A DNA stretch of 64,000 nucleotides, taken from the NCBI GenBank assembly GCA_025617745.1, contig CM046871.1, positions 30,439,094-30,503,093 on the forward strand, given 5' to 3'. Positions 53,403-63,521 of this stretch are shown piece by piece. Source of the stretch: Heliocidaris erythrogramma. Its lineage: Eukaryota; Echinodermata; Echinoidea; Camarodonta; Echinometridae. The first letter of the stretch is position 1. Each line of letters starts with the position of its first letter. Under the pieces are notes generated by a model. That model had not been told where the DNA came from. It saw nothing but the letters and a program-made list of their open reading frames with translations, and did no database searches. The position numbers and the translations under genes are program-made.

Positions 53403-56400
53403 ATGGCTAATATAGAAGAAGTTGCATGTAGCTTCCTTGAAAATAATGTAAGAACACTAGAGGTCAGTGTTAATGATGAATTTGTTAATGCTTCTCCAAT
53501 TGATTGTCACTATTGTTCTGAAAGTCAATTTATTGATGGGTTTCAAAATAAGCATGAAAACGATGTTACTGTCTTGCATTTGAATATTAGAAGTATGCCT
53601 AAAAATTTTGATGCTTTTAATGCCCTAACCAAAAATTTCAGTGATAGTTCTACAGTAATTGGGGTCACAGAGACTTGGTTCTCGAGTGAGAGTGATGTAA
53701 ATTTATATTATATTCCTGGATATAGTTTGGTGTCTAATCACAGACGTGATAAAAGAGGAGGAGGTGTTGCTTTATACATTCCAGCTGGAATGGACTTCCA
53801 AGTAAGGCATGAGTTAAATATAATGACTGACCAGTTGGAGTCAATTTTTGTGGAGTGTTTTATTCCAGGCAAAAAGAATGTTATATTTGGAGCTGTATAT
53901 AGACCTCCCCAGAGTAATTTAGACCTCTTTGTGAATGAAATGCAGAGTATTTTGTTGAACCCACTATTCATTAATAAGACAATATTCTTAATGGGTGATT
54001 ATAATGCAAACCTTCTTCTGTGTGATGAAAATGATCATCATGATGCTTTTTTGAATATGATGTTGTCCTTTTCTTTAATGCCATTGATTATTAAACCAAC
54101 AAGGGTTACTGAGAGTTCATCTACCCTTATTGATAACATATTTTGTAATATGCAACCTTTTCCATCTTCAGGAATTATAATATCAGATATTTCAGATCAT
54201 TTCCCCATCTTCACTAGGGTGAACTTGTGTAATAGAGCTTATAATCAGGAAGGCAAATACATTCGCAAAAACAATCCTACTAACATTGCGAAGTTTCGGG
54301 AAGCCCTAACGGCAACTGACTGGAGTGAAGTTTTAGTTGAACAAGATATAAATATCTCATTTAACTCTTTTTCTAAAAAGTTCATGCTACTTTATAATGA
54401 AAATGTTCCGATTATCAAACGTAATGGTAGAAATCGTAAGAAAATTCCTCGTATGCCATGGGTCAGTGCTTCTTTGTTAAGATCTATCAATAAGAAAAAT
54501 AAGTTGTTTTATTCTTATAAAGTAAGTGGAACTGAATTATCACGTAAACGATATGTTGATTATAAAAACACTCTTACTTCAGTCTTGCGTGCAGCAAAGA
54601 AAACATATTATTATGCTCAGTTTCACGCAACCTCAAACGATATCAGGGGAACTTGGAAAGTGATAAAAAATGTGTTTAAGTCAAAGAAAAAAACTTCTGA
54701 CGTAAAGAATATAAAAATTGATGGCCGTGAAGTGGAAGATAATAATATTATTGTTAAAAAATTCAATGATTATTTTTGCAGTATTGGTCCTAATCTGTCA
54801 CGGGCAGTCCCTTCCTGTCAACAATCTTATAAAGATTTTCTGAAAGAATCAAACAACAAAAGTTTGTTCTTTTTACCAGTTGATAGGGAAGAGTTGCTTA
54901 CTATTGTGTATTCACTGAAGAATGGGAAAAGTCCTGGTTATGATAGTGTCAATAATGATTTAATTAAGCAGATTATCTTAGGGATTATACAACCCCTAAT
55001 TCATGTTTTTAATTTATCAATGTCAAATGGAATAGTCCCTGTAGACATGAAAATTGCAAAAGTTGTACCCGTTTTTAAAAAGGGAGATCCCCAAGTTTTC
55101 ACTAATTACCGCCCCATTTCCCTCTTAACGTCCTTTTCAAAGATTCTCGAGAAAGTCATTTATGTCAGAACATTAAAGTTTTTTAACAAAAGTAAAATAT
55201 TCTCCAACTTTCAGTTTGGATTTCGAGAGAAACACACTACCTCCCATGCCTTGTTGCACTTTATTGATAAGATTTCACAATCAATAGACAAAAAGATGCA
55301 CACAATCGGTATATTTCTTGATTACTCCAAAGCTTTTGATACTGTAGATCATGACATTTTGCTTGGCAAATTATCACATTATGGTGTCAGGGGTACAGCA
55401 CTGGACTGGTTCAAGAGTTACTTAACCGACAGGAAACAATTTGTCTCTTTAAACAGTATTGATTCAGGGTTACAGAAGGTCACATGCGGCGTTCCTCAGG
55501 GATCTCTCCTTGGTCCGCTATTATTTATTGTGTATATTAATGATTTTCATTACTCATCTGATGTATTATCGTTCATTTTATTTGCTGATGATTCCAGTTT
55601 GTATTACTCGCACAAAAATCCACAGGCTCTTTTAGAAACAGTTAACTTTGAACTAAGTAAAGTTACTTTGTGGATCCAAGCAAATAAATTATCTTTAAAT
55701 CTGCAAAAGACAAATTATATGCTTTTTAGTAATACAATTAAAGTGCTTCCTGGAGATGTATTGTTTAATAATGTTTTGATAGACAGAGTACCAACGACAA
55801 AATTCCTTGGTTTGCACATTGATGAGCAACTGAGTTGGAAAATTCATATAAATCATCTCTGTAAGACATTGTCAAAAAACAGTGGTGTAATACATAAATT
55901 GAAATCATTTTTTCCTAAAGACATTCTTCTTATAATGTACTCAACATTAATTCTTCCGTATCTCAATTATGGTGTCCTTGCATGGGGTAATTCCCTTAAA
56001 ACTCACCTTGAAAAATTATATTTGATTCAAAAGAGAGTCTTAAGAATTATTTGTAATGTCAGCTTTCGTACGCACACTAACCCACTTTTTTATAGGCATA
56101 GAATTTTAAAGTTGCAAGATATTTATAACTTTCAACTGGGTGCTCTCATGTATGGCTTCAATTCTGGTGTCCTACCACTGGCTCTGGCCAGCATTTTTAA
56201 GAAAAATAGTCAAGTACATCATCATGATACACGAAATGCCTCTGCGTTTCACTTACCCCAAGTGAGGACAAAGTTTATTTTCAATACATTGGTTTGCACT
56301 GGTCCTAGGTTCTGGAACTCTCTTGATTCTAGCGTTAAGCAATCTGTTAGCCTCTTTGCATTTCAGCGTACACTTAAGTGTTTTCTTCTTGATAATTATT

Positions 56401-56411
56401 GTGACTCTTAG
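53403..56411 (+). CDS. LINE endonuclease/reverse transcriptase (1,002 aa)
   Basis: An uninterrupted ORF of a non-LTR retrotransposon. The N-terminal APE-type endonuclease shows LNIRS (N61), TETW (E90), RPP near 168, GDYNAN (D199, N201), a KPTRVT block at 231-236, DNIF at 244 and SDH at 264-266. The reverse transcriptase shows FKKGDP and NYRPISLL (about 560-575), DYSKAFDTVDH (about 640), GVPQGSLLGPLLF (from 696) and the catalytic FADD (727-730). The C-terminus has the usual GPRFWNSLD. The order and wording place it in the CR1/Jockey group, near Crack/Daphne-type families. It acts by nicking DNA and priming reverse transcription at the nick. The intact frame suggests a young, possibly active copy. 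The ATG at 53403 starts MANIEE. Confidence 0.9.
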   Translation: MANIEEVACSFLENNVRTLEVSVNDEFVNASPIDCHYCSESQFIDGFQNKHENDVTVLHLNIRSMPKNFDAFNALTKNFSDSSTVIGVTETWFSSESDVNLYYIPGYSLVSNHRRDKRGGGVALYIPAGMDFQVRHELNIMTDQLESIFVECFIPGKKNVIFGAVYRPPQSNLDLFVNEMQSILLNPLFINKTIFLMGDYNANLLLCDENDHHDAFLNMMLSFSLMPLIIKPTRVTESSSTLIDNIFCNMQPFPSSGIIISDISDHFPIFTRVNLCNRAYNQEGKYIRKNNPTNIAKFREALTATDWSEVLVEQDINISFNSFSKKFMLLYNENVPIIKRNGRNRKKIPRMPWVSASLLRSINKKNKLFYSYKVSGTELSRKRYVDYKNTLTSVLRAAKKTYYYAQFHATSNDIRGTWKVIKNVFKSKKKTSDVKNIKIDGREVEDNNIIVKKFNDYFCSIGPNLSRAVPSCQQSYKDFLKESNNKSLFFLPVDREELLTIVYSLKNGKSPGYDSVNNDLIKQIILGIIQPLIHVFNLSMSNGIVPVDMKIAKVVPVFKKGDPQVFTNYRPISLLTSFSKILEKVIYVRTLKFFNKSKIFSNFQFGFREKHTTSHALLHFIDKISQSIDKKMHTIGIFLDYSKAFDTVDHDILLGKLSHYGVRGTALDWFKSYLTDRKQFVSLNSIDSGLQKVTCGVPQGSLLGPLLFIVYINDFHYSSDVLSFILFADDSSLYYSHKNPQALLETVNFELSKVTLWIQANKLSLNLQKTNYMLFSNTIKVLPGDVLFNNVLIDRVPTTKFLGLHIDEQLSWKIHINHLCKTLSKNSGVIHKLKSFFPKDILLIMYSTLILPYLNYGVLAWGNSLKTHLEKLYLIQKRVLRIICNVSFRTHTNPLFYRHRILKLQDIYNFQLGALMYGFNSGVLPLALASIFKKNSQVHHHDTRNASAFHLPQVRTKFIFNTLVCTGPRFWNSLDSSVKQSVSLFAFQRTLKCFLLDNYCDS

Positions 56412-57030
56412 AGTATCGGTATACTATTGTAGTTATTTTGGTGCCTATTATTGTAATGTTAATATGATGTATAGTTTCCTTAAATTATTGATATCTTGTG
56501 TCTAACTGAATATTTTCAGATTGTCAGCTTATTATTCCTTTGTTCCCTATGTTTCTGTACTCGTCGTGTGATGTACCTATTGTTACTGTGTTGTACTCTT
56601 ACTTTTATCATTTCTCATATTTTCTTTTTTCTCTCCCGTCTTGTTATGTATAACTCTATTTCTCCCTTTTTTGTATATAGTTCGTTTTGTCTTTTGTTTT
56701 GGGGTTGTTTTGTTTTTGTTGTTTTTTTCTTACATCCCCCATTCTTTTCATAATGTACGTATTCTTAAGTAGTTATTAATGTATATACTCCCTTTAAATG
56801 CATTTATTTCGTTGCTCATGTATGTACCAGCCAATTATTTTGGCGCTGAGGGGACCCTACATCTTACAAGCGTTGCTTCTACCAGGGTCTCCTTGTCTTT
56901 CTTTCAATTTACTTCATTATATTATTGTCATGCATGATTTTGTTTGCATTGTAAATATGCGTAATAATTGAGTGTAATGTTCTATATGACTTGTAAAAAG
57001 GAAGAAAGATGAATAAATATATCAAAATAT
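53403..57030 (+). mobile_element. CR1/Jockey-group LINE
   Basis: The ORF is followed by about 600 bp of T-rich 3' UTR. It includes GCGCTGAGGGGACCCTACAT and GACTTGTAAAAAGGAAGAAA and ends in GATGAATAAATATATC, a short AT-repeat tail typical of CR1-like elements, without poly(A). The 5' boundary is not resolved. I could not identify target-site duplications. Confidence 0.75.
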
Positions 57031-57164
57031 ATCATATTAATTACCCGCTTCTCCACGCAGGGAAAATTGAAGTCTGATCGTGTAATACCTTTTATATTTC
57101 ATTGTTTGGAAGGTTTCATTTCCCGAGTTTTGCATAATTTTTCCTTACTTTACTTTACACTTCC

Positions 57165-57235
57165 ACTATTTTCGGCGGGGGGGGGGGGGGACTGCCCCCC
57201 CCCCCCCGCCACACTATAATCGACGTCCACTTTCG
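57165..57235. repeat. G-run/C-run palindrome
   Basis: CGGC, a G-run of about 14, ACTG, a C-run of about 14, GCC. It can fold into a hairpin. CGACGTCC follows at 57224, roughly mirroring the GGCGTCGAT phrase at 53046. The sequence from 57240 to 58550 shows no gene or clear repeat. Confidence 0.5.
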
Positions 57236-58558
57236 ATCTTCCATCTCTATTCTCTTTATTCTTCACAGTATTGGCACAGTGTGCTCTTGAGCGCCGTTTT
57301 CCCGATACATGCGCAAAAAGTGGAATTTAAAGATATGTGTTTGCTTAACAGCCAGTCAGACCATGCTTGATGACAAAAGAGGCTTTTTTACGAAGAGGGG
57401 TGACTCCACCTGAATACAATTGCAAAAACCATGAATATAAGAGGTTTTGAAATTCTAGAGGGGTAACAAACTGAAGAATACTTTCCTATGCCCTTTACCA
57501 AAGAGTTGCGTTGGCGTAAAACATAAACGTATCTCACTCATGTTCAGAGAGGCTGGGCTGCGCATGTACACGCACAAAAAAATACGATAGAAATTGACAA
57601 GATTCTTTTATAAGAAATAAAAATGATTTTAAAAAACCTGACGTAGACTATTCGAAAACCTCCCGGATGTACCGATATGTGCACAAATGGCAAAATTAGG
57701 TCGGGGTGGGGGTGCCGCTCTTTATACGAACACCCATTTGCTACCCACATGTCTGCAAGCATGTCAGGGGTTGTGAGACGAGACCCTCCCCGCTTATTTC
57801 ATATTATTCTGACCAAAAGCAAGACACACAGGAAAAGAAAAATGATAAGCACATTGAAAACTAACTAATAGCTAAGAATTGAGTTTTGAAATGAAAGCCA
57901 TATGAAAGGTCAAACAAAAAGAAAAAAACGAACAACGCAAAACAAATTAAAAGAAATTCCGAACATGATTGCTCGTGTACAAGATCAAAAATGACCTTTA
58001 CAGTTTACATGCAAAGATAAATATACATATTATTTTGGAGTGCACTTCAGTGTCTGAGACTGGAGAGGGTAGCAAATTCATCCTTTACCTCATTCGAGTG
58101 GCTTATATTACTTGAAGTTTAAATATCTTCTCTTTACGAGTATAAACTCATCTAGTGTCCATTGCAAATGATTGTAGAAACTATTAAAGTGAATACGACA
58201 AACGCATCACACGCCCATTTTATAATCTACGACCAATCTGAGCGATTGTCAGACTAATAACCTGGCATATCTTGCATGTTAATTAAATTTCATTAATGTT
58301 TGAAACAGCATGGAGAACAGCCATGTAAGTATAAATGTTTTCAGCATTTTGGGGTCACAAATTCGATTTGAAAGTTACTTTTTTAACGTTCTTAATTTTT
58401 TATTTGCGGTTGACTGCTTTTGAAAACCGATGGAAGAATGTCTCCATGAGAATTATCGTAACTTTATTGGGATTATTTTTAAAGCTGTAAATAATCTTAA
58501 ACATATTAATAAAATATATCATGATTTGTTAAGATGTCGTGCCTTAATTTGTTTATGT

Positions 58559-58640
58559 TAATAATAATAATAGCTGTTTCTTTCATAGCACCTTACCAGT
58601 TATAATGCAATCGACCAAAGCGCTTACAGCATTATTACCC
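58559..58640 (-). mobile_element. SINE/LINE-type 3' tail, copy 1
   Basis: On the minus strand: TGTAAGCGCTTTGGTCGATT, GCTATGAAAGAAACAGC, then (TTA)n. An AGCGCTT motif and a (TTA)n tail of this kind are widespread at the 3' ends of invertebrate SINEs. A related tail lies at 62605. Confidence 0.45.
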
Positions 58641-58844
58641 CGGTCCCTAGATTCAGTTGCGATTCTGCACATTACAGTGCATATCCATGGAATGTTATCA
58701 AATAATTTGTATCGAAATGTTTCAGTCACGATAGATACAAAGACAGGAATGGAGATTCCTTTAAGAGACAATCACTTACCATACCTCTCAAAATATACGA
58801 TAATAATTTCACTAAAGAGTATATTAACCCATTGACTACTGAAT

Positions 58845-59110
58845 TCTTTAAATTCAATTCAATTCAAAAATGGTTTATTGAAAGAAACATGTGTCGCAGC
58901 CAAAAGCTGAATAAAACATGTGTACAATATAAACTATCAATTACAAAGATTAACAAGAGCGAAAAAACTACTACCGGTAATACAAGGTATAAATACAGTA
59001 AATGAAAGTCAATCAAAGAAGTAAGCAAATTATAAGATACATCACTGAAATACGTTAAACACGTTAAACATTAAAGAAAATCAAAAAAGTACAAAAATTA
59101 TATTCGTCAC
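58845..59110 (-). mobile_element. LINE 3' end remnant with (GAATT)n tail
   Basis: On the minus strand: TATATTGTACACATGTTTTA, GCGACACATGTTTCTTTCAA, TAAACCATTTTTGAATTGAA, then GAATT repeats. The layout is that of an L2/CR1-like 3' UTR and tail. It lies directly next to a half copy of the TTAA/CCC MITE (58824). GA-rich sequence follows at 59170-59420 and 59680-59720. Confidence 0.5.
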
Positions 59111-59729
59111 ACATATTTTACATGTACTTATATGCATCTAATAACAGCTTAAGAATCATAATGTCTTCATGAAAAGAGGTATAGAGCCAGGTAATGACAA
59201 TGAGACAATGAGGTAATGAAATGGTGAGAGGAAAGGATAGAGTGAAAATAGATGAGATAGGAAAGAGTGAGCACTGACATTGGAAGACTAACAGAGAGAG
59301 AAAGAGAAGGGGTGAAAGGAGGGATACAAAGGAAGAAGGGTGAGGCATGATGACAAACGGTAGATTAAGTAATGGTAGAGAAAGAGAGAAAGAGAGAAAG
59401 AGTGAGGGAAGGTGTAAGTGGAAGATAAAAATACATTGACAAATAATATTTCAAAATTATATTATATATATATACATAGAAATTTCTACTTAGATATTCC
59501 ATTGGTAATTTGCAAGAAATATGAGTTTGAATATAGAAAATTAATGGGTAGTTCAATATACCAACTAGTTTGTGTAAACAATATACGTGAGATTAACATA
59601 AGGAAAGAATGAGTAGAGAAAAAGAAGCAAGAGAGGAGATACGAAGATATCATCAAAGAAGATCTTAATTCAAGAACTGTAGAAGAGAGAGAGAAAGAGA
59701 GGGGTGGAGGAAGAAAGGAGTAGTGGATA

Positions 59730-60711
59730 TTATTGCACAGTACATAAATAGGTCATAAAAAGTAATCATTAAAGTAGCTATTCAAAGAAAATCACAAATA
59801 TGGCAATTAATGTATCACTAGAAACTGGGAAGCTTACAGATGGCAATCGTATAATTAAGTTTTATGTCAACTGCGCATCTGGAATATCCGAGGATTCGCC
59901 AGAAATATAGCGATGTTTTGATGTCGTCACACTCGGGATGGATCCTGCTTAAGCAGACGACGTCCTATAATGAATGAACGTAATTGCAATGCAATTATTT
60001 ATCAAATTATAAAGAGTTTGGTGTATTTAAACATGACCTTATTTCACACCATTATAAAGGGAAAGTGAAACTGATTCTGATTGCTAAAACCGTTTGATTG
60101 TAAATACACAGGAGAAGGGTCAATGATCAATGAAATAAACCCCACTTTCAAATTGAAAAGCCCTCCGAATAATAGCAGGATGGTATTCGTTCCCTCTTGA
60201 AACGCCGAACATGCCCCGGTGCAAGCAGCTGAAAATACAATGGCGTCTTATTTTTTTTACAAGTGACTGATTCCTTTATTTTCTTAACGCTGCATTTTTC
60301 ATCAAAATAATACCATACACGAAGTTAAGAGTGAGGCAACAGACTAACATTAAGACTGACGCTAGTGAAGGAAGAGAAATAAGTGAAGAGGAGATGACAA
60401 AATAGGCTCTGAAAAATGTGTAAGATATATATATAATATCGAATGATATCGAAAAATTCAGAGCATAGAGCTCCTTTCATTGAAGCCAAAAGAGGCAATC
60501 GTTTCTGCTCCTATCCCGCCACATCGCCACCTCAACCCACCACCACAACCACAGCCACCACCACCACCACCAACAACAACAATAAGAACAATACTGAGCT
60601 AGCCTTGGAAGGCTGTAGGGATTCCCAAAATCTTGTTCTCGGGAAACCTCTCCACCCTCTTTTCTGACAATCCGCCCCTTATGTATGATTTTTACCAAAA
60701 CAGATCTATAT
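59730..60711. other. Upstream region of the fucosyltransferase gene
   Basis: No exon can be assigned with confidence. Microsatellite-like CCACCA/ACAACA sequence lies at 60535-60580. If the splice acceptor at 60751 is used, this region is intron and the first exon or promoter lies further left. No TATA-type core promoter stands out. Confidence 0.4.
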
Positions 60712-60751
60712 ATGTTCATCATCGTTTTTGTGCTTTTATGGTTTTACACAG
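60712..60751 (+). other. Probable 3' splice acceptor before the fucosyltransferase ORF
   Basis: A T-rich stretch (TTCATCATCGTTTTTGTGC, then TTTTATGGTTTTACACAG) ends in AG at 60750-60751, ten bases before the ATG at 60761. It fits a metazoan acceptor with a 5' UTR exon upstream. The exon would start GGCATCACTATG. Confidence 0.6.
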
Positions 60752-60760
60752 GGCATCACT

Positions 60761-61145
60761 ATGTCTTTTCGTCGGACCATGCATCATCTTTGCAACATAC
60801 GGATAGGGATCAAGTCGGCACTGCTCCTCATCCTGGCATGCCTCACCTTACACACAGCATTCCTGCTTCTGATACGGAACGGTTACCTCCTGCCCTCGAA
60901 GAGACACGAAGATGTGATAGACAAACGGCGAGATGTTTCGGAGCCGTCCGAGACACAGCCGGACGTCTCTAGACTGGTGAAGTCTCTGCAGGTCAGAGAA
61001 CAGAAGCTGTATACTGAAGGTGAATCAAAATCAGTAAACGAAATCGTCAGAAATGTCGCCCATTTGTCCAGCAACAGTACAGATGATGATTATAGCACAG
61101 GAAGTGAAAGCGTGACAGCAACTGAGAAAGGAAAAGAGAAAAAAC

Positions 61146-61180
<35 letters not shown>

Positions 61181-62356
61181 AGGTCTGCTAAGGAAAGCGT
61201 TGAGGAGAAAGTGCCTGCAGCTGACAAGAAGAGTTGCATCCGATATGTATCGATCTATTCGCCTCGCATGGAGCCGTTTCATTACTGGCGAGAGTATGTT
61301 AATCTAGAAAAGGCTTTTAAAGGAGCGAAAGATGTGAACAGTTCGCACTATGACAGCCGGATCATTCAGCGCCGGGAGTTCCCGACAATGTTCATTGAGT
61401 GTCCTGGATACCGATGCGACGTGGCCCTGAGGCCGACTGCCGACGAACAGTTCTTGGCCCGAAGCGATGCTGTACTAATTAATGTTGTTCCCCAGGAACT
61501 CCGGTATAAGATGCCCAAACTTTCAGAGCGACTCATCAAGAATCTCCCGAAGCGGGTCAAAGTTTTTTTTTACGCCATGGAGTGTCCGTTAATGATGAAC
61601 CATTGGGATTACACGATCGAAGATATCAAGTATCACTACACGATGACGTATCATTCCGAAAGCGATATCTACTTCCCATACGGTCAGTACATCCCTGGAG
61701 AGCCGATGGACACAGAAGTGATCAACTACGCCGAACACAAGACCGGTCTAGTGGTCTGGACAGCCAGCAATTGCAACAACACTTTCTGGCCGCGGTTGGA
61801 GTGGGTGCGGAACCTGGAGAAACTCCTGGAATTTGACACATATGGCAAATGCGGCAAGAAGACCTGTCTCCCGCCCTTATCTCCTATATGCACCAGGCAA
61901 CAGATGGTTTATAAGTTCTACCTCGCCCTTGAGAATGCACCATGTGATGAGTACGTCAGCGAGAAGGTCTGGGTAAACAGTCTCATGAGTGGACTCGTTC
62001 CGATCGTCTACGGTGGAAGACGCGAAGCCTACGAGCGCGTGATGCCACCGAATTCTTTCGTACACATCAGCGACTTCGCTTCCCAGCAGGAACTCGTAGA
62101 CTACCTCAAGATGATTGACAAAAACGACAATCTCTACAATGAGTTCTTCGCGTGGAGAAGAGAAGGTCGTGTGGAGAAGGTCTATCCCGATCTTTATCCC
62201 AAATCCTTCTGCAAGGTGCTTCCGAAGCTGTCAAAGTACAGTACACCTCCGGTCAAAAGAATCGGTGACTCAAAATACTTCGATGCGTGCCAAGGAGGTC
62301 CTCATAGAAATTTCACCAAAGCAGGAGATATTCACAACTGGTCTCCTTGGAGATAA
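60761..62356 (+). CDS. Alpha-1,3-fucosyltransferase-like (GT10), 531 aa
   Basis: A type II Golgi-type enzyme expected to transfer fucose from GDP-fucose to N-acetyllactosamine or core N-glycan acceptors. ATG 60761 is chosen because the longer open frame has only a TTG start and crosses the splice acceptor. A short basic cytoplasmic tail (1-18) precedes one membrane segment (19-38). A stem (about 40-155) includes ten consecutive Asp at 130-139. The catalytic domain starts near 160. GT10 hallmarks are MTYHSESDIYFPYG (294-307), SNCNN..W..DTYGKCG (336-365) and YLALENAPCDEYVSEKVW (387-404), followed by PIVYGG (414-419) and SFVHISDF (432-439). Likely N-glycan sequons are at 105, 193, 339 and 517. 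The length is larger than typical GT10 (about 360-480) because of the long stem. Substrate and linkage cannot be told from sequence. Confidence 0.88.
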
Positions 62357-62604
62357 CAAGTGCCCCACCTCTTAATTTATTTTCGTCGTTCCATATTATA
62401 TTTTCCTAATGCAAAATTTGATTCGTTTGTATTGTTTTATCAAGCCTCTTATTCCATTTCATAATTTTGCACATTCGATACTTTATGACATCGAAGTGTA
62501 ATGTAGCCTATATGAAAGAAATTAATCTGTGAAAATGTTTTTTCATTGGAAAAAAAGCTCCATGGAAACGCTTTCCGTGGCACCTAATGTAGATCCTACT
62601 ACTG

Positions 62605-62700
62605 TATAATAATAATAATACATGTGACTTGTATATCGCACTTTCCATCCTGATTAGATGCTCAAGGCGCTCCAGAGCAAATTAGTACACAAAGAATGAG
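62605..62700 (-). mobile_element. SINE/LINE-type 3' tail, copy 2
   Basis: On the minus strand: GCTCTGGAGCGCCTTGAGCA, GAAAGTGCGATATACAAGTC, then (ATT)n. It has the same layout as the tail at 58559 and lies about 250 bp past the fucosyltransferase stop codon, so it may be part of its 3' UTR. Confidence 0.45.
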
Positions 62701-63077
62701 AAGTAAAAATTATTAACACTGGAAGAATAATGAATGTCTGTCAAAAGGCACTCTTATACAGATACGTTTTTAGGTTGCGTTGTACAGATTTATCGACAAT
62801 CTATACATTATACGTTATCTCGTACTTCAACTTTGTTGTATTTGCATAGATGGATTTTTTATTTCAGTAAACTGTTCAGTAATTTCGTTTCATCCTTCCG
62901 TTTTTACACGATTGTGTTTCATACCACCTTAAGTTGATGTACTTTTAGAATGTATCCATTTTGAGATTTCATGATTATAATATTTGATGCTATCGTTCAT
63001 TGTTCGAAAGAACATTTTGAGTTCTTATAGCAAACATAAATTGACATGTACATGTATATAATATTACTTCATTATTT

Positions 63078-63228
63078 GATCTGGGCTTCGTTTCATAAAA
63101 CTCGTCATCAATAACAAATTACAATAACAGATATAAGCTACTGATAAACTTAAATCTGATTGGCTGAGAGCAAATTTGTCAAATAAAAAGCGCAGTTGTT
63201 ATAAGTTTTATGAAACGGGGTCCTGATC
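63078..63228. mobile_element. 151-bp MITE with CGTTTCATAAAACT ends
   Basis: The left end is GATCTGGGCTTCGTTTCATA, then AAACT. The right end on the other strand is GATCAGGACCCCGTTTCATA, then AAACT. The centre carries AATCTGATTGGCTGAGAGCA. There is no coding frame. The superfamily is uncertain. Confidence 0.65.
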
Positions 63229-63253
63229 AAAGCTTATGCTGTAGGGGCTTTAA

Positions 63254-63521
63254 CTTAAAGGGGAATTAACCTTAAAATATAAATGTGCTTATATTCAAAG
63301 ATTTAATCTATTCCTTCTTGTTGCCCTATGTAGTTTTGCATTAAAATATACGAGATGGGTATAAATCAGGATTTTCTCAGCAAGATTTATCGTCTGCTAG
63401 CGATACCAGGGGGCTGCCATTTTCTTGATGTGTACATAAAGATATTTTTAATCCGAATGCAAAATTGTCTGTCTTCCTGATACAAAATTCCATTTGAGAT
63501 TTAAAACATTTAACAGATATA
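63254..63521. other. Possible end of a DNA transposon; otherwise featureless
   Basis: TTAAAGGGGAATTAACC at about 63256 resembles a common AAAGGGGAA-type transposon end. No matching inverted end is found before the Tc1 element, so this is only a hint. Confidence 0.3.

Noticed and set aside
60728-60760. Upstream start for the fucosyltransferase frame
   Set aside because: The first codon is TTG and the added residues overlap a polypyrimidine tract and AG acceptor. ATG 60761 is followed by a normal basic tail and membrane segment.
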